64,000 nt of DNA, from assembly GCA_034401795.1 (NCBI GenBank), contig CM067369.1, positions 134,743,731-134,807,730 on the forward strand. The letters are read 5' to 3'. Positions 22,504 to 32,799 of the stretch are shown here, in pieces; position 1 is the stretch's first letter; the number at the start of each line of letters is the position of its first letter. The DNA comes from Chaetoderma sp. LZ-2023a (taxonomy: Eukaryota; Mollusca; Caudofoveata; Chaetodermatida; Chaetodermatidae). The position numbers and the translations under genes are program-made. The notes beneath the pieces were generated by a model that did no database searches, was not told the DNA's origin, and saw nothing but the letters and a program-made list of their open reading frames with translations.

Positions 22504-23845
22504 TGCGCATTTGTAGCAATACCAGTACACGTTAGTTTTAACAAACGTGTACACGTATTTGCCATTCTGCTGCAAAAATTTAGTAAGAATATGATATCTA
22601 TTATCCATTATTAAGTATAGAGGTGGAACGTGGTCGGGTTGGAAAATAAAATAATTTATTAACAACCCCCACACACACACCCTTCCCCTTGTGTCTACAG
22701 CGCCACAAAGCATTCAAAACACCATATTAGGGTTAATTTGACACACAAGATTGCGCAACTTGTTTATCGATGATTCTACACAATTCTGATTTGACCCCTG
22801 TCTGGGACAGATCAATATCAAGCAACAGCGATTCACCCTTTGATAGTCAGGCAAAGGCAGGATAACTGTTTGAAAATTTACCATTAGAATGACAGGCTCG
22901 GCGAGTCAGTCATTGCAGCGATAAATTTACAAAAATCGTCTTCTCTCGACATGCAAATAGAATTTAAATAATGACATATTCCTCAAGACCACAAAAGAGA
23001 CTGTTTTTGACTGGCTTGACCATTAATAATGGAGTTGGCCAAAGGCTGGCAGCGCTCAGTCCACTGCGAGCTTAGATAAGTACCACACGCCACACGCCAC
23101 AGCATTCATAGTGATAATCTGTGTTGATAAGATCAAGCTTGAACACTCAACAGTAATTCACACCTATGTGTTCTCACAAGGGATGATGGTTATTCAACGG
23201 AATACCTGCACGCTATGTGCGGATAATAATTAATTTAAATTTTCTCATAAAAATCCCCATGAGCAGACCAAGAGATGATTGTTTTTGAAAATTTAGCATA
23301 GCAATGACTGAAAAGTTTTGTAACTGTGTACACGTCACCCATCCCTAATACATACATGTTGAGATCACGTGAGGGTGAGTAGTCTTAGAATATTCTCCAA
23401 ATAGTTTTGTACAGATTTTGTGGCTGCATATCGGAATTTCTTGAGTGATGTAGACATTGCAGAAAAGTTCTAGATATAATTAGAAATGGCAGTTTTCAAT
23501 AGCTTACATTTCATTTTAGATGAGAAAATGCTACGGGAGATGGCTGCACAGTGAGATATTGTGTCTAAACTAAGGAGTTCCAAGGCACAGAATCATGCAA
23601 CACCTTCAACATCGGGAAACAATATTTCTGGTAATATTCAGATATAGTTATTGTGATATTCTGATAAAGCTAACAAAACTATTAATGTTGTTTATATAAT
23701 TGTCTATCAACGTACATTTTTAGCTCGCCTATTCAAAGAACCGAAGAGCTTAAGTTATCATCACGGTGTGAAGCAGCATCGTTAGTGTCGTATGCATTAT
23801 TACCAGTTTTGGATAACTTCTGTTTAGCTCTGCTACAGTTAACCC

Positions 23846-24030
23846 TTTAATGGTTAAATTTGGTCGAGAAAATCTAAATGTTTCCCTTTTGAATGTCCAT
23901 TTGCAGGGCAAAAGAAATGTTTTTGAAAATTTAACACTGGAGTGACTGGCTTGGTTATTGAGCCAGTCATTCTAGTGGTAAATTCTCAAAAATAGTCTTC
24001 TCTTGCTCTGCAAATCTCCATTCCGCTGGA
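23846..24030. mobile_element. Palindromic MITE, fuller copy
   Basis: It runs from about TTAACCCTTTAATGG through GTCCATTTGCAG. The arms TTAACACTGGAGTGACTGGC and GAGCCAGTCATTCTAGTGG are separated by only a few bases, and the outer part mirrors as GTCTTCTCTTGCTCTGCAAAT. This is the complete version of the element cut short at 12521-12640. Confidence 0.7.
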
Positions 24031-24316
24031 CCACGTTTGTGGCTGGGTTTGGCCAAAGATTCTGCTTGTAGTGCTTTCAGTCATTCACTGATCCGGCGAT
24101 GTATGGCATTGTGTTTTCGGCATAGTTTTGTGCGGCTTTACTCTGACCACTTTGATTGATAGATCAGGAGCCGTAGTGCCTTCTGTTGTTCTTTGCAACG
24201 AGTGGCATGCAGTGTAGCATCCATCTCTGCTGTTATTCATCACAATTACTATTACATTGGTTGCTAATTTTCAATTCATTTGAGCAGTCTGGATAAAGAT
24301 TCTTTTGGAATTTAGT

Positions 24317-24704
24317 TTATGTCAATGGTTGCTATCTCTTCCTCATGGGGCCTCTTGTATAAGAGTTGGGTAGTGATATCATGAATGAGCCTAGCACAGT
24401 TGGCTTTGCCACATTGGCTGGCATGTGTGCTTCGTTTTGAAGGCGGGTGACCACTGGCTTGTGAGAGTAGAGGTTTGCGCCCCTGTATGAATGGAAATTC
24501 TGAAGTAGTGGCTTTGCACTGCTTTTGCACATCACATAATCAATTTGGTTTAAGACGGCTGGTGTGGCCTTGGATCCTGTTTCTGCTCTACGGTTTGTGG
24601 TGTATACAGTACATGTTGTTCCGTGATGGCATGGATGTTTGAAGGCAGTGTTTGTGACAAAGAGGCTGTGAGCGCTGATGAACTCTGCCAGATCCTCCTA
24701 GGGC
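24317..24704 (-). pseudogene. LINE AP-endonuclease fragment
   Basis: Reading the minus strand, one frame gives DLAEFISAHSLFVTNTAFKH and, after a frame change, LNQIDYVMCKSS, then LQNFHSYRGANLYSHKPVV. This is the C-terminal part of an exonuclease/endonuclease/phosphatase domain of a non-LTR retrotransposon: the conserved IDY, then RG...SDH (the D is lost here), then a hydrophobic strand. Neither the N-terminal catalytic part nor a reverse transcriptase is attached. The fragment lies about 100 bp upstream of the start of the small secreted-protein gene and is unrelated to it. CR1-, Jockey- and I-type origins cannot be separated from this piece. Confidence 0.6.
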
Positions 24705-24803
24705 TGCGTTGTTTGGCTTACAGTCATATCGGTTTCGAAATGATTTTTGATTATATGACTTTGTCTGATCTTTGTTAATCTACATTGTACTATTTACCTA
24801 TAA

Positions 24804-26293
24804 ATGTCATCTGTTTTATGTAAGTTTACAAATGCTGCTGTGATATTTATATGGAATATATTAACTTTATCTACAGCGAGTAAAGCCAACACATGTTCCC
24901 TGAATCAGACACCTACGTGTAGCCTTGCTGTGACTGATATACACCCAACTAATCCTACACAGGAGGCAGTCTCGACTCGAGGTATGTATTTCCTCTCCAC
25001 ATTTTTGTCTACAAACAACCTTTTATGTTCATATCTGCAGAGGATCAGTAAATATAAATCAGGAAAATAAAATTATGTTCAACCCTGATAGAAAAATGTA
25101 AGAAGAAATCACCCTTAAACTAGAAAACATTGTTTGACTCAGAGGGACCCACAATCACTGGAAATACCGTTCTCTATGTAGTAGGTAGTAATTTAATGCA
25201 AAGCCTTCATATTATTTATTTTTAAAATAAATGAATAAAAAAAGTAAATTTTTTTTATAAAATGGAAATTGACAAAAATTGTAAGATTTTGCATTAAAAA
25301 GTCAACTTTTACCCAAAATCTTGGACCCATACGGTGAATCCTCCAAAAGGCACCTCTACCCATCATAAAGAAACTACCTGCTATGCTTCATCCATATGAT
25401 ATGCCGTTTACGAGAATATTGACAAAAATCATGTTTTTGCATCAAAAATCCCATTTTCACTGAAAGTGTTTTACCTATAAAGGTGAATCCTTCAAAAGGC
25501 AGATCTGCGTATCATAACTGAGGCATAAGCCAAGGTTTATTAAGTTATTTTAAGCGACTGTATGATATGGTGTTTACGAGGAAATTGACAAAAATCACGT
25601 TTTTGCATTAAAAAGGCAATTTTCACCCAAAATATTAGACCAATAAAGGTGAATTCTTCAAACGACACATCTGTGTATCATAACTGCGGCATACACCAAG
25701 ATTCATTAAAATATCTGAAGCGGTTCTGTATGAGTTTACGAGATATTGTGGACGAACGGGCAGACAGACGTGGTGATTGCTATAGAGTATAGGGCTTCCG
25801 CACCTTCCGTTCTTGTTATTTGCAGTTTCTGTTTTTTCAACCGTATATACATGGACCTGCAAATGAAATTAATAAACTGAGTGAAATTGACTTTTTTAAA
25901 ACCTGTACCAGATGTTGCATACATGTAGCTTTAGAATTGCAATTGTAATGTAATTAAGGATTTTGTTTTCTTGCAGACAAATTTATTCATTTCATGGATG
26001 ATATGAATAAAGATGGCCATCTGGAAATCATGATTAAAGTAGCCAAAGAACAGCAACTGTATGGAGAGGAGATGTTGAGATATAACACCAGATATGACAA
26101 CATCTATGAACACTCCCTTAACCATGTCACATCCTTAGAGGGGATTGGTGATGTTGAGGAATTTGTGCCAATTCTTTTAAAATTAAGGCCAGGCCTTAGG
26201 CATGTTGATCAGCCGACAAATGTTATGATAATGATGATTGATATGTTGATTAAAAGATTTAAGATTGTCAACTCTGAAAGCGAAGATAAGTGA
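24804..26293 (+). CDS. Predicted two-exon gene for a small secreted protein of unknown function
   Basis: Exon 1 is 24804-24981 and exon 2 is 25977-26293. The donor is CGAG/GTATGT and the acceptor TTTTGTTTTCTTGCAG. The phases agree (G plus AC gives Asp60). The joined product has 164 residues. Residues 1 to about 27 look like a signal peptide (basic start, then AAVIFIWNILTL, then small residues ASKA). Two Cys follow in a Thr/Pro-rich stretch. Exon 2 encodes an acidic helical region with DMNKDGHLEIMI at 68-79, resembling an EF-hand loop but lacking the final Glu, then a hydrophilic helix-rich tail ending NSESEDK and a stop. No domain family is recognised. Exon 2 is present again at 12642-12920 without exon 1, so this is the better copy. 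It could also be the relic of a larger gene with exons upstream. Confidence 0.5.
25262..25745. repeat. Degenerate tandem repeat (150-166 bp, 3 units) in the intron
   Basis: The phrase TTGACAAAAAT followed by TTTTGCATTAAAAA, AAAGGTGAATCC and TCAAAAGGCA recurs from about 25270, 25420 and 25587. Units have diverged, and the last ends with CAGACAGACG. No coding content. Confidence 0.7.
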
Positions 26294-26354
26294 CTGAGGT
26301 ACATAATTTTTATTAATCTTTTCATGGTGAAGTCAGCCAAAACCAGCCTATCCA

Positions 26355-26525
26355 GTGGTCAAGCGAATAGTATTTTTGAACATTTACTACTGGAATGACT
26401 ATCTCAAATAGACGAGCCAGCCATTCCAGTTGTAAAATTTCAAAAATTGTCTTCTGGCCTGCATGTGGATATTCAATAAGCAAGTATTTTGAGACTTGTC
26501 CAAGTTTGGCCATTAAAGGGATAAA
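26355..26525. mobile_element. Palindromic MITE, copy 2 of 12982-13151
   Basis: Same arms and the same CCATTAAAGGG right end, but the terminal TTAA reads ATAA, so the copy carries a mutation in the flank. Confidence 0.6.
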
Positions 26526-26559
26526 TTACTGATATAGTTGCATTGCTCATCTAGCTAAC

Positions 26560-28140
26560 AGCCTGCACTGACTCGCTACCAAACATACATTGGCTCTCGT
26601 TATCAGACAACCACTGATTCGCTACCAAACATACATTGGCTCTCGTTATCAGACAACCACTGGCTCGCTACCAAACATACACTGGCTCGCTACCAAACAT
26701 ACATTGGCTCTCGTTATCTGACAACCACTGGCTCGCTACCAAACACACACTGGCTTGAAACCAAACATACACTGGCTCACTACCAAACATAATTAGCTCG
26801 CTACCAAACATACATTGGCTCGCTACCAAACATACGCTGGCTCGCTACCAAACATATGCTGACTCCCTACCAAACATACGCTGGCTCGCTACCAAACATA
26901 CATTGGCTCGCTACCAAACATACAGTGGCTAACTTCCAAACATACATTAGCTCGCTACCAAACATACATTGGCTCGCTACCAAACACACGCTGGCTCGCT
27001 ACCAAACATACGCTGACTCTCTACCAAACATACACTGGCTCGCTACCAAAGATACATTGGCTCGCTACCAAACATACACTGGCTCGCTACCAAACATACA
27101 TTGACTCGCTACCAAACATACACTGGCTCGCTACCAAACATACACTGGCTCGCTACCAAACATACATTGACTCGCTACCAAACATACATTGGCTCTCGTT
27201 ATCTGACACCCACTGGCTCGCTACCAAACACACACTGGCTTGAAACCAAACTTACACTGGCTCACTACCAAACATAATTAGCTCGCTACCAAACATACAT
27301 TGGCTCGCTACCAAACATACGCTGGCTCGCTACCAAACATATGCTGGCTCGCTACCAAACATACATTGGCTCGCTACCAAACATACAGTGGCTAACTTCC
27401 AAACATACATTAGCTCGCTACCAAACATACATTGGCTCGCTACCAAACATACGCTGGCTCGCTACCAAACATACGCTGACTCTCTACCAAACATATACTG
27501 GCTCGCTACCAAACATACATTGGCTCGCTACCAAACATACACTGGCTCGCTACCAAACATACATCGACTCGCTACCAAACATACACTGGCTCGCTACCAA
27601 ACATACACTGGCTCCCTACCAAACATACATTGGCTCGCTACCAAACATACATTGGCTCGCTACCAAACTTACACTAGCTCGCTACCAAACATACACTGGC
27701 TCGCTACCTAACATACATTGGCTCGCTACCAACATACACTGGCTTGCTACCAAACATACACTGGCTGGCTACCAAACATACCCTGGCTCACGCTACCAAA
27801 CATACCCTGGCTCTCGCTACCAAACATACCCTGGCTCTCGCTACCAAACATACACTGGCTCTCGCTACCAAACATGCACTGGCTCACTGCCAGACATACA
27901 CTGGTTCGCTAGCTAACATACGCTGGCTCCCACCACCAGCCATACACTGGCTTGAATTCAAACATACACTGGCTCGCTATCAGACATACACTGGCTCGCT
28001 ACCAAACATACACTAGCTCGCTACCAATCATATACATTGACTCGCTACCAAGCATATACATAGGCCCGCTACCAAACATACGTTGGCCTGCTACCAAATA
28101 TGCACTGGCTCACTACCAAACATACACTGGCTCTAATTAT
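26560..28140 (+). repeat. 22-bp minisatellite with 485-bp higher-order units, copy 2
   Basis: Same monomers and order as 13185-14895. The GTTATCTGAC marker lies at about 26705 and 27191. At 27780-27870 a derived longer monomer with GGCTCTCGCTACCAAACATA is amplified. Open frames up to about 190 codons (27341-27916) are repeat translations. Confidence 0.95.
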
Positions 28141-28450
28141 ATCACCCAAATTCAGCCTGATCGCTTAAGCGGTTCTGGAGAAGTCGTTTTCGCAAAAAAT
28201 AGATAATCCAAGCTGGCCACTGAACCATTTGGTCAATCAAGTTCTCTTGAACAAGCTTAGCTTAGCTCTTGCCCAAGATAATGTTTCATGAGTTTTGAAT
28301 CGATTCCCCAAGCAGTTTCGGAGAAGATTTTTATAGACATTTCTAAAAATCTGCCAAAATCCAAGATGGCCGTCGGCCAAAATGTCCGATTTGGCTTCGT
28401 TTGAACAAATTTGAATCTTTATACCCTAAGGATGCTTCCAGCGTAATATA
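28141..28450. other. Interspersed sequence inside the minisatellite
   Basis: Non-minisatellite DNA with CAGCCTGATCGCTTAAGCGG and GGAGAAG phrases, then CCAAGATGGCCGTCGGCC. It splits the 22-bp array, which resumes at about 28455. It resembles a dispersed repeat insertion, but no second copy is present here to define its ends. Confidence 0.4.
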
Positions 28451-28660
28451 ATACAACATACACTGGCTCGCTACCAAACATACACTGGCTCTCGCTACAT
28501 AACATACATTGCTCTCGCTACCAAACATACATTGGCTCACTACCGACCATACACTGGCTCGCTACCAAATATACACTGGCATGCTACCAAACATACATTG
28601 GCTCGCTAGAAAACATGCACTGGCTCGCTACCAAACATATACATTGGCTTGCTAAGTTTG
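28451..28660 (+). repeat. 22-bp minisatellite, short block
   Basis: About nine degenerate monomers (GGCTCGCTACCAAACATACA type), with CTCTCGCTAC variants, between two insertions. Confidence 0.9.
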
Positions 28661-28985
28661 CTTAGCAGTGACACCCAGGCTGCTTTAAAGATAAATAGAT
28701 AGCAGTCTAATAATTGTATGTCATTTGTGCACAGGATATAATGTGCACAGGATATAATACATACATGTATACATGTAAACTTTTGTCAATTTCAACTTGT
28801 AATATGTTGTATATATTTGTACATAGTATGTTTTGTATGTAAGCATACTTGCAGTGTGTTTGTCTGTCTGCCTGCCTGCCCGCTTGCTTGTCTGGGTGCA
28901 TGTGTATGCATGTGTGCATTCTTTCTGAGGGCCTCGGGAAGATCAGATTTCTACTGACATATACCCTGAAATAAAGATTATTATT

Positions 28986-29016
<31 letters not shown>

Positions 29017-29020
29017 TGCT
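28661..29020 (+). mobile_element. LINE 3'-end remnant with (TTA)n tail
   Basis: It ends GGGCCTCGGGAAGATCAG, ACCCTGAAATAAAG, then (ATT)n (28977-29016). This is the typical 3' tail of a CR1/Jockey-type LINE, with a polyadenylation-like AATAAA and a short microsatellite. There is no coding part. Upstream are a doubled CACAGGATATAAT and a TCTGTCTGCCTGCC run. Confidence 0.55.
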
Positions 29021-29024
29021 CAAC

Positions 29025-30865
29025 ATATACATAGGCCCACTACCAAACATACATTGGCTCGCGCTAACACCTAACATACACCGGCCCTCGCTACCAGACA
29101 ACCACTGGATCGCTACCAAACATACACTGGCTCACTTCCAAACATACACTGGCTCACTACCAACCATACACTGACTCACTACCAAACATACACTGACTCA
29201 TTACCAAACATACACTGGCTCGCTACCAAACATACACTGGCTCGCTACCAAACATACACTGGCTCACTTCCAACCATACACTGGCTCGCTACCAACCATA
29301 CGTTGGCTCGCTACCAAACTTACACTAGCTCGCTACCAAACATACACTGGCTCGCTACCTAACATACATTGGCTCGCTACCAACATACACTGGCTCGCTA
29401 CCAAACATACACTGGCTGGCTACCAACCATACCCTGGCTCTCGCTACCAAACATACCCTGGCTCTCGCTACCTAACATACACTGGCTCTCGCTATCAAAC
29501 ATGCACTGGCTCACTGCCAGACATACGCTGGTTCGCTAGCTAACATACGCCGGCTCCCACCACCAGCCATACACTGGCTTGAATTCAAACATACACTGGC
29601 TCGCTATCAGACATACACTGGCTCGCTACCAAACATACACTAGCTCACTACCAAACATACACAAGCTCGCTACCAAACGTATACATGGGCCACTACCAAA
29701 CATACACTTGCTCACTACCAAACATATACATTGGCTCACTACCAAACATACACTGGCTCACTATCAAACATACACTCGCTCACTACCAAACATAGACTAG
29801 CTCACTACCAGACAAACACTGGTTCGCTAGCTAACATACATTGGTTCGCTAGCTAACATACGCTGGCTCCCGCCACCAGCCATACACTGGCTCTAAACCA
29901 AACATACTCTGGGTCAAAACCAATCATACACTGGCTCACTGGCAAACATACACTGGCTCGCTACCAAATATACACTGGCTCGCTACTAAACATACATTGG
30001 CTCACTACCAGATATACATTGGCACGCTAATAAACATACATTGGCTCATTACCAAACATACACTGGCTCGCTACCAGATATACACTGGCTCGCTACCAAA
30101 CATACACTAGCTTGAAACCAAACATACACTGGCTCGCTACCAAACGTACATTGGCTCGCTACCAAACATGCAGTGGCTGGCTACCAATCATACACTGGCT
30201 CACTAGCAAACATACACTGGCTCGCTACCAAATATACACTGGCTCGCTACTAAACATACATTGGCTCACTACCAGATATACATTGGCACGCTAATAAACA
30301 TACATTGGCTCATTACCAAACATACACTGGCTTGAAACCAAACATACACTGGCTCGCTACCAGACATACACTGGCTCTCGCTACCTAACATACACTGGCT
30401 CTCGCTACCAGACATACACTGGCTCACTACCAGACATATACATTGGCTCCCTACCAAACATACACATGCTCGCTACCAAATATATACATTGGCTCACTAC
30501 CAAACATACACTTGCTCTTTCTACCAAACACACACTGGCTCGCTACCGAGCATACACTTGCTCGCTACCAAACATATACATTGGCTCACTACCAAACATA
30601 CACTGGCTCTTTCTACCAAACATACACCGGCTCGCTACCAAGCATACACTGGCTTGCTACCAAACATACATTGGCTCGCTACCAACCATACACCGGCTCT
30701 CACTATCAAACATACACTGGCTCGCTACCTAGCATACACTGGCTCTCGCTATCAAACATACACTAAACATACACTGGCTCGCTACCAAACATACACTAGC
30801 TCGCTACCAAACATACACTAGCTCGCTACCAAACATACACTAGCTCACTACCAAACATAATTCAA
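29025..30865 (+). repeat. 22-bp minisatellite, distal block
   Basis: About 80 diverged monomers. A block around 29956-30062 (AAATATACACTGGC, ACTAAACATACATTGGC, CAGATATACATTGGCACGC) repeats about 270 bp later at 30226-30332, so local higher-order duplication occurred here too. The segment around 29490-29640 repeats 14775-14890 and 27880-28010. Confidence 0.93.
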
Positions 30866-31006
30866 ATTACCAAATTTGAACTTAGATTACCATGCTTCAT
30901 ATAGAAATGTATATATTTTTCATGTTTCTGTTTCTAATACCTAATGTTGCAGGTGAGGGCTATAGACTGCTTAGACTTACTGTATTTACTACTACCTGCT
31001 ACTACC

Positions 31007-31008
31007 TG

Positions 31009-31097
<89 letters not shown>

Positions 31098-31100
31098 GCT
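31007..31100. repeat. (CTA)n microsatellite
   Basis: About 90 bp of uninterrupted CTA. The Leu-, Tyr- and Ser-rich frames over it are artefacts. Confidence 0.98.
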
Positions 31101-31464
31101 TTTGCTACTGCTGCTGCTACTATTGAAATATATATATATATACACCTGTGCAAAAGTTAAGCACCACCCTATTTTTACGCACATGCGAGGGTATATTCAT
31201 GTGCTATGAAGAAAGCAATAGCATAAACATTTATGTACCCATCCATCTTAGTGCAAGAGGTAATAATGCAACTAGAGGAATGCTGATTATGATGGTGGGG
31301 AAACACTGTATGTTTTTGTTTGAACTTGAAAACGAGGCCTGAATATGGTTACGTTGACACAACTGACAACTATTGCCCTACAGTTGACACACGTGGCTAG
31401 ATTGTCATTAATGGTGTCTGAAAACGAAGTTTAACATCTGTACACGAGTTTGAGACTGTCATTA

Positions 31465-32490
31465 TTAATACCGGGTATATCCACCTTGTGCCTGGATGAC
31501 GGCCTGGACACGACGTCTCATGCTGGTCACCAACCGACTGAGACGCCATTGTGGTATTCGTTGCCATTCAAGATGGAGTGCGTCTGTTAATTCCTGTAGG
31601 TTCTGCACAGGAGGATCCCTCCTTCTCACCATGTTTCCCAGAATGTCCCAGATATGCTCAATAGGGTTCATGTCAGGGCTCCTTGCTGGCCATGGTAGGG
31701 TTTCGATGGCATTCTGGCGGAGGTATTCATGCACAGCTCTAGCACGATGTGGTCGGGCGTTGTCATCCATGAATATAGGGTGGGTTCCAGGTGCATGATT
31801 TACAAAATGAGGGACCACAACTCTATCCAGTATGGAATCTTGATATCTTTGTCCATTTAGTGTTCCAGGTACAGTCAACAGATCCAGCTTACAATCAAAT
31901 GAGATGCACCCCCATATCATAACGGAACCTCCACCAAATGGAACTTCTTCCATGATGTTACGTTGGTCGTACGCCGTGCGTCTGGACCTCCATACACGAG
32001 TTCGACCATCTGTGGCATGAAGCAGGAACCGACTTTCATCGGACCAGAGTACCCATCTCCAGGATCTCATGTTCCAGTGTCTTCTTTCGTTGCACCACCT
32101 CAGACGCTCCTCTTTGTGGTGTGCAGTGAGGAGAGGACGTCTGACAGGTCTCCTAGCTTTCATGCCAGCAGCATACAGTCTCCTTTTGACGGTAGACATT
32201 GACACTCTATTGCGCGTTTCCCATTGCTGGCTGAGCACTCTGCTGTTGGTGAATGGAGATCTCCTAACAAGGCGTACTAGGGCTCGATCATCACGGGCAG
32301 TAGTCTTCTTCGGTCTTCCAGATCTAGGCCTGTCCTTCACCTCGTTAGTTTGCCCATGTTTTGCAATCAAACGACTGATTACAGTATGGTTAATGTTCAG
32401 CTGTCTGCCAATCTCTCTGCATGACATACCAGTGGTATGCATGCCTATGATTTGCCATTTCACACGATCACTTAACCTTCGTCTTGCCAT
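31465..32490 (-). CDS. Tc1-family DD34E transposase (element A)
   Basis: A 341-residue protein and a complete frame. Residues 1-50 form a helix-turn-helix (VKWQIIGMHTTG, SCREIGRQLNINHTVISRLI). RPRSGRPKK at 55-62 is an AT-hook-like linker, followed by a second helical DNA-binding region to about 115. The catalytic triad is Asp151 in WSDESRF, Asp243 in FMDDNARPHRA and Glu278 in DMNPIEHIWD. Exactly 34 residues separate the last two, as in Tc1 (DD34E). Length matches the family (about 340). The protein would act in the nucleus, binding the terminal repeats and cutting and pasting at TA. Compared with copy B, it has SWRWVLWSDES where B has SWRRVHWSDES, next to the first catalytic Asp, so activity may be affected. 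No intron, and no stop inside. Confidence 0.95.
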   Translation of the reverse strand: MARRRLSDRVKWQIIGMHTTGMSCREIGRQLNINHTVISRLIAKHGQTNEVKDRPRSGRPKKTTARDDRALVRLVRRSPFTNSRVLSQQWETRNRVSMSTVKRRLYAAGMKARRPVRRPLLTAHHKEERLRWCNERRHWNMRSWRWVLWSDESRFLLHATDGRTRVWRSRRTAYDQRNIMEEVPFGGGSVMIWGCISFDCKLDLLTVPGTLNGQRYQDSILDRVVVPHFVNHAPGTHPIFMDDNARPHRARAVHEYLRQNAIETLPWPARSPDMNPIEHIWDILGNMVRRRDPPVQNLQELTDALHLEWQRIPQWRLSRLVTSMRRRVQAVIQAQGGYTRY

Positions 32491-32780
32491 GGCGGTTCAC
32501 AATCAAGAGCTAATTCTCTATGTACAAATAAACCACGGTCATGAACACAAAATTCCTAATCTTGTCGCCTAAATCTGTATGTAATGTTCTACACCTCAAA
32601 CTGGACTTTTACATAACTGAACACGTGTGCTGTTTCCCGCCACGCACGGACATCAAGCGGCGTGAAGTCATGCATGCATGTGCATTTCGTACTTGGAATT
32701 ATGTCAGCTAACGCGGGGACAAAAAGTATGGCAGCCTAGTTGTACCATCATGTTTCTACGTTCTATTGTTTTTGCTGGTG

Positions 32781-32799
32781 CTTAGCTTTTGCACAGGTG
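32781..32799. repeat. Centre of the 3.3-kb Tc1 palindrome
   Basis: The 19-bp spacer CTTAGCTTTTGCACAGGTG separates the left arm (ending GCTGGTG at 32780) from the right arm (starting CACCAGC at 32800). It is the terminal repeat of element A, present once instead of twice. Confidence 0.95.

Larger units (their letters stand above)
22110..27980. repeat. Segmental duplication, copy 2
   Basis: This matches 10964-14890 and carries two blocks missing there: about 140 bp at 23100-23245, and about 2 kb at 23959-26014 containing a LINE fragment, exon 1 and the intron of a small gene. It has one 485-bp minisatellite unit fewer than copy 1. Nucleotide identity is high outside these blocks, so the duplication looks recent. 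Confidence 0.9.
31141..32799 (-). mobile_element. Tc1-like element A
   Basis: It starts TACACCTGTGCAAAAG at 31141 after a TATATATATA tract and ends CTTTTGCACAGGTG at 32799. The reading of its gene is leftward. The outer end is intact. The inner end lacks only the terminal TA and abuts element B. The full element length is inferred from copy C (1661 bp). Confidence 0.93.

Noticed and set aside
24804..25070. Single-exon reading of the 88-codon frame to its stop
   Set aside because: A good splice donor at 24982 with matching phase to 25977 makes the spliced form more likely than the unspliced tail.
30892..31209. Frame with a signal-peptide-like start followed by poly-Leu
   Set aside because: The poly-Leu part is the CTA microsatellite. 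The start (MLHIEMYIFFMFLF) could be a first exon ending at GCAG/GTGAGG, but no second exon was found.
32069..32572. Frame of 167 codons opposite the Tc1 transposase, also at 33008-33511 and 37534-38037
   Set aside because: Antisense shadow that recurs because the three elements are near identical.
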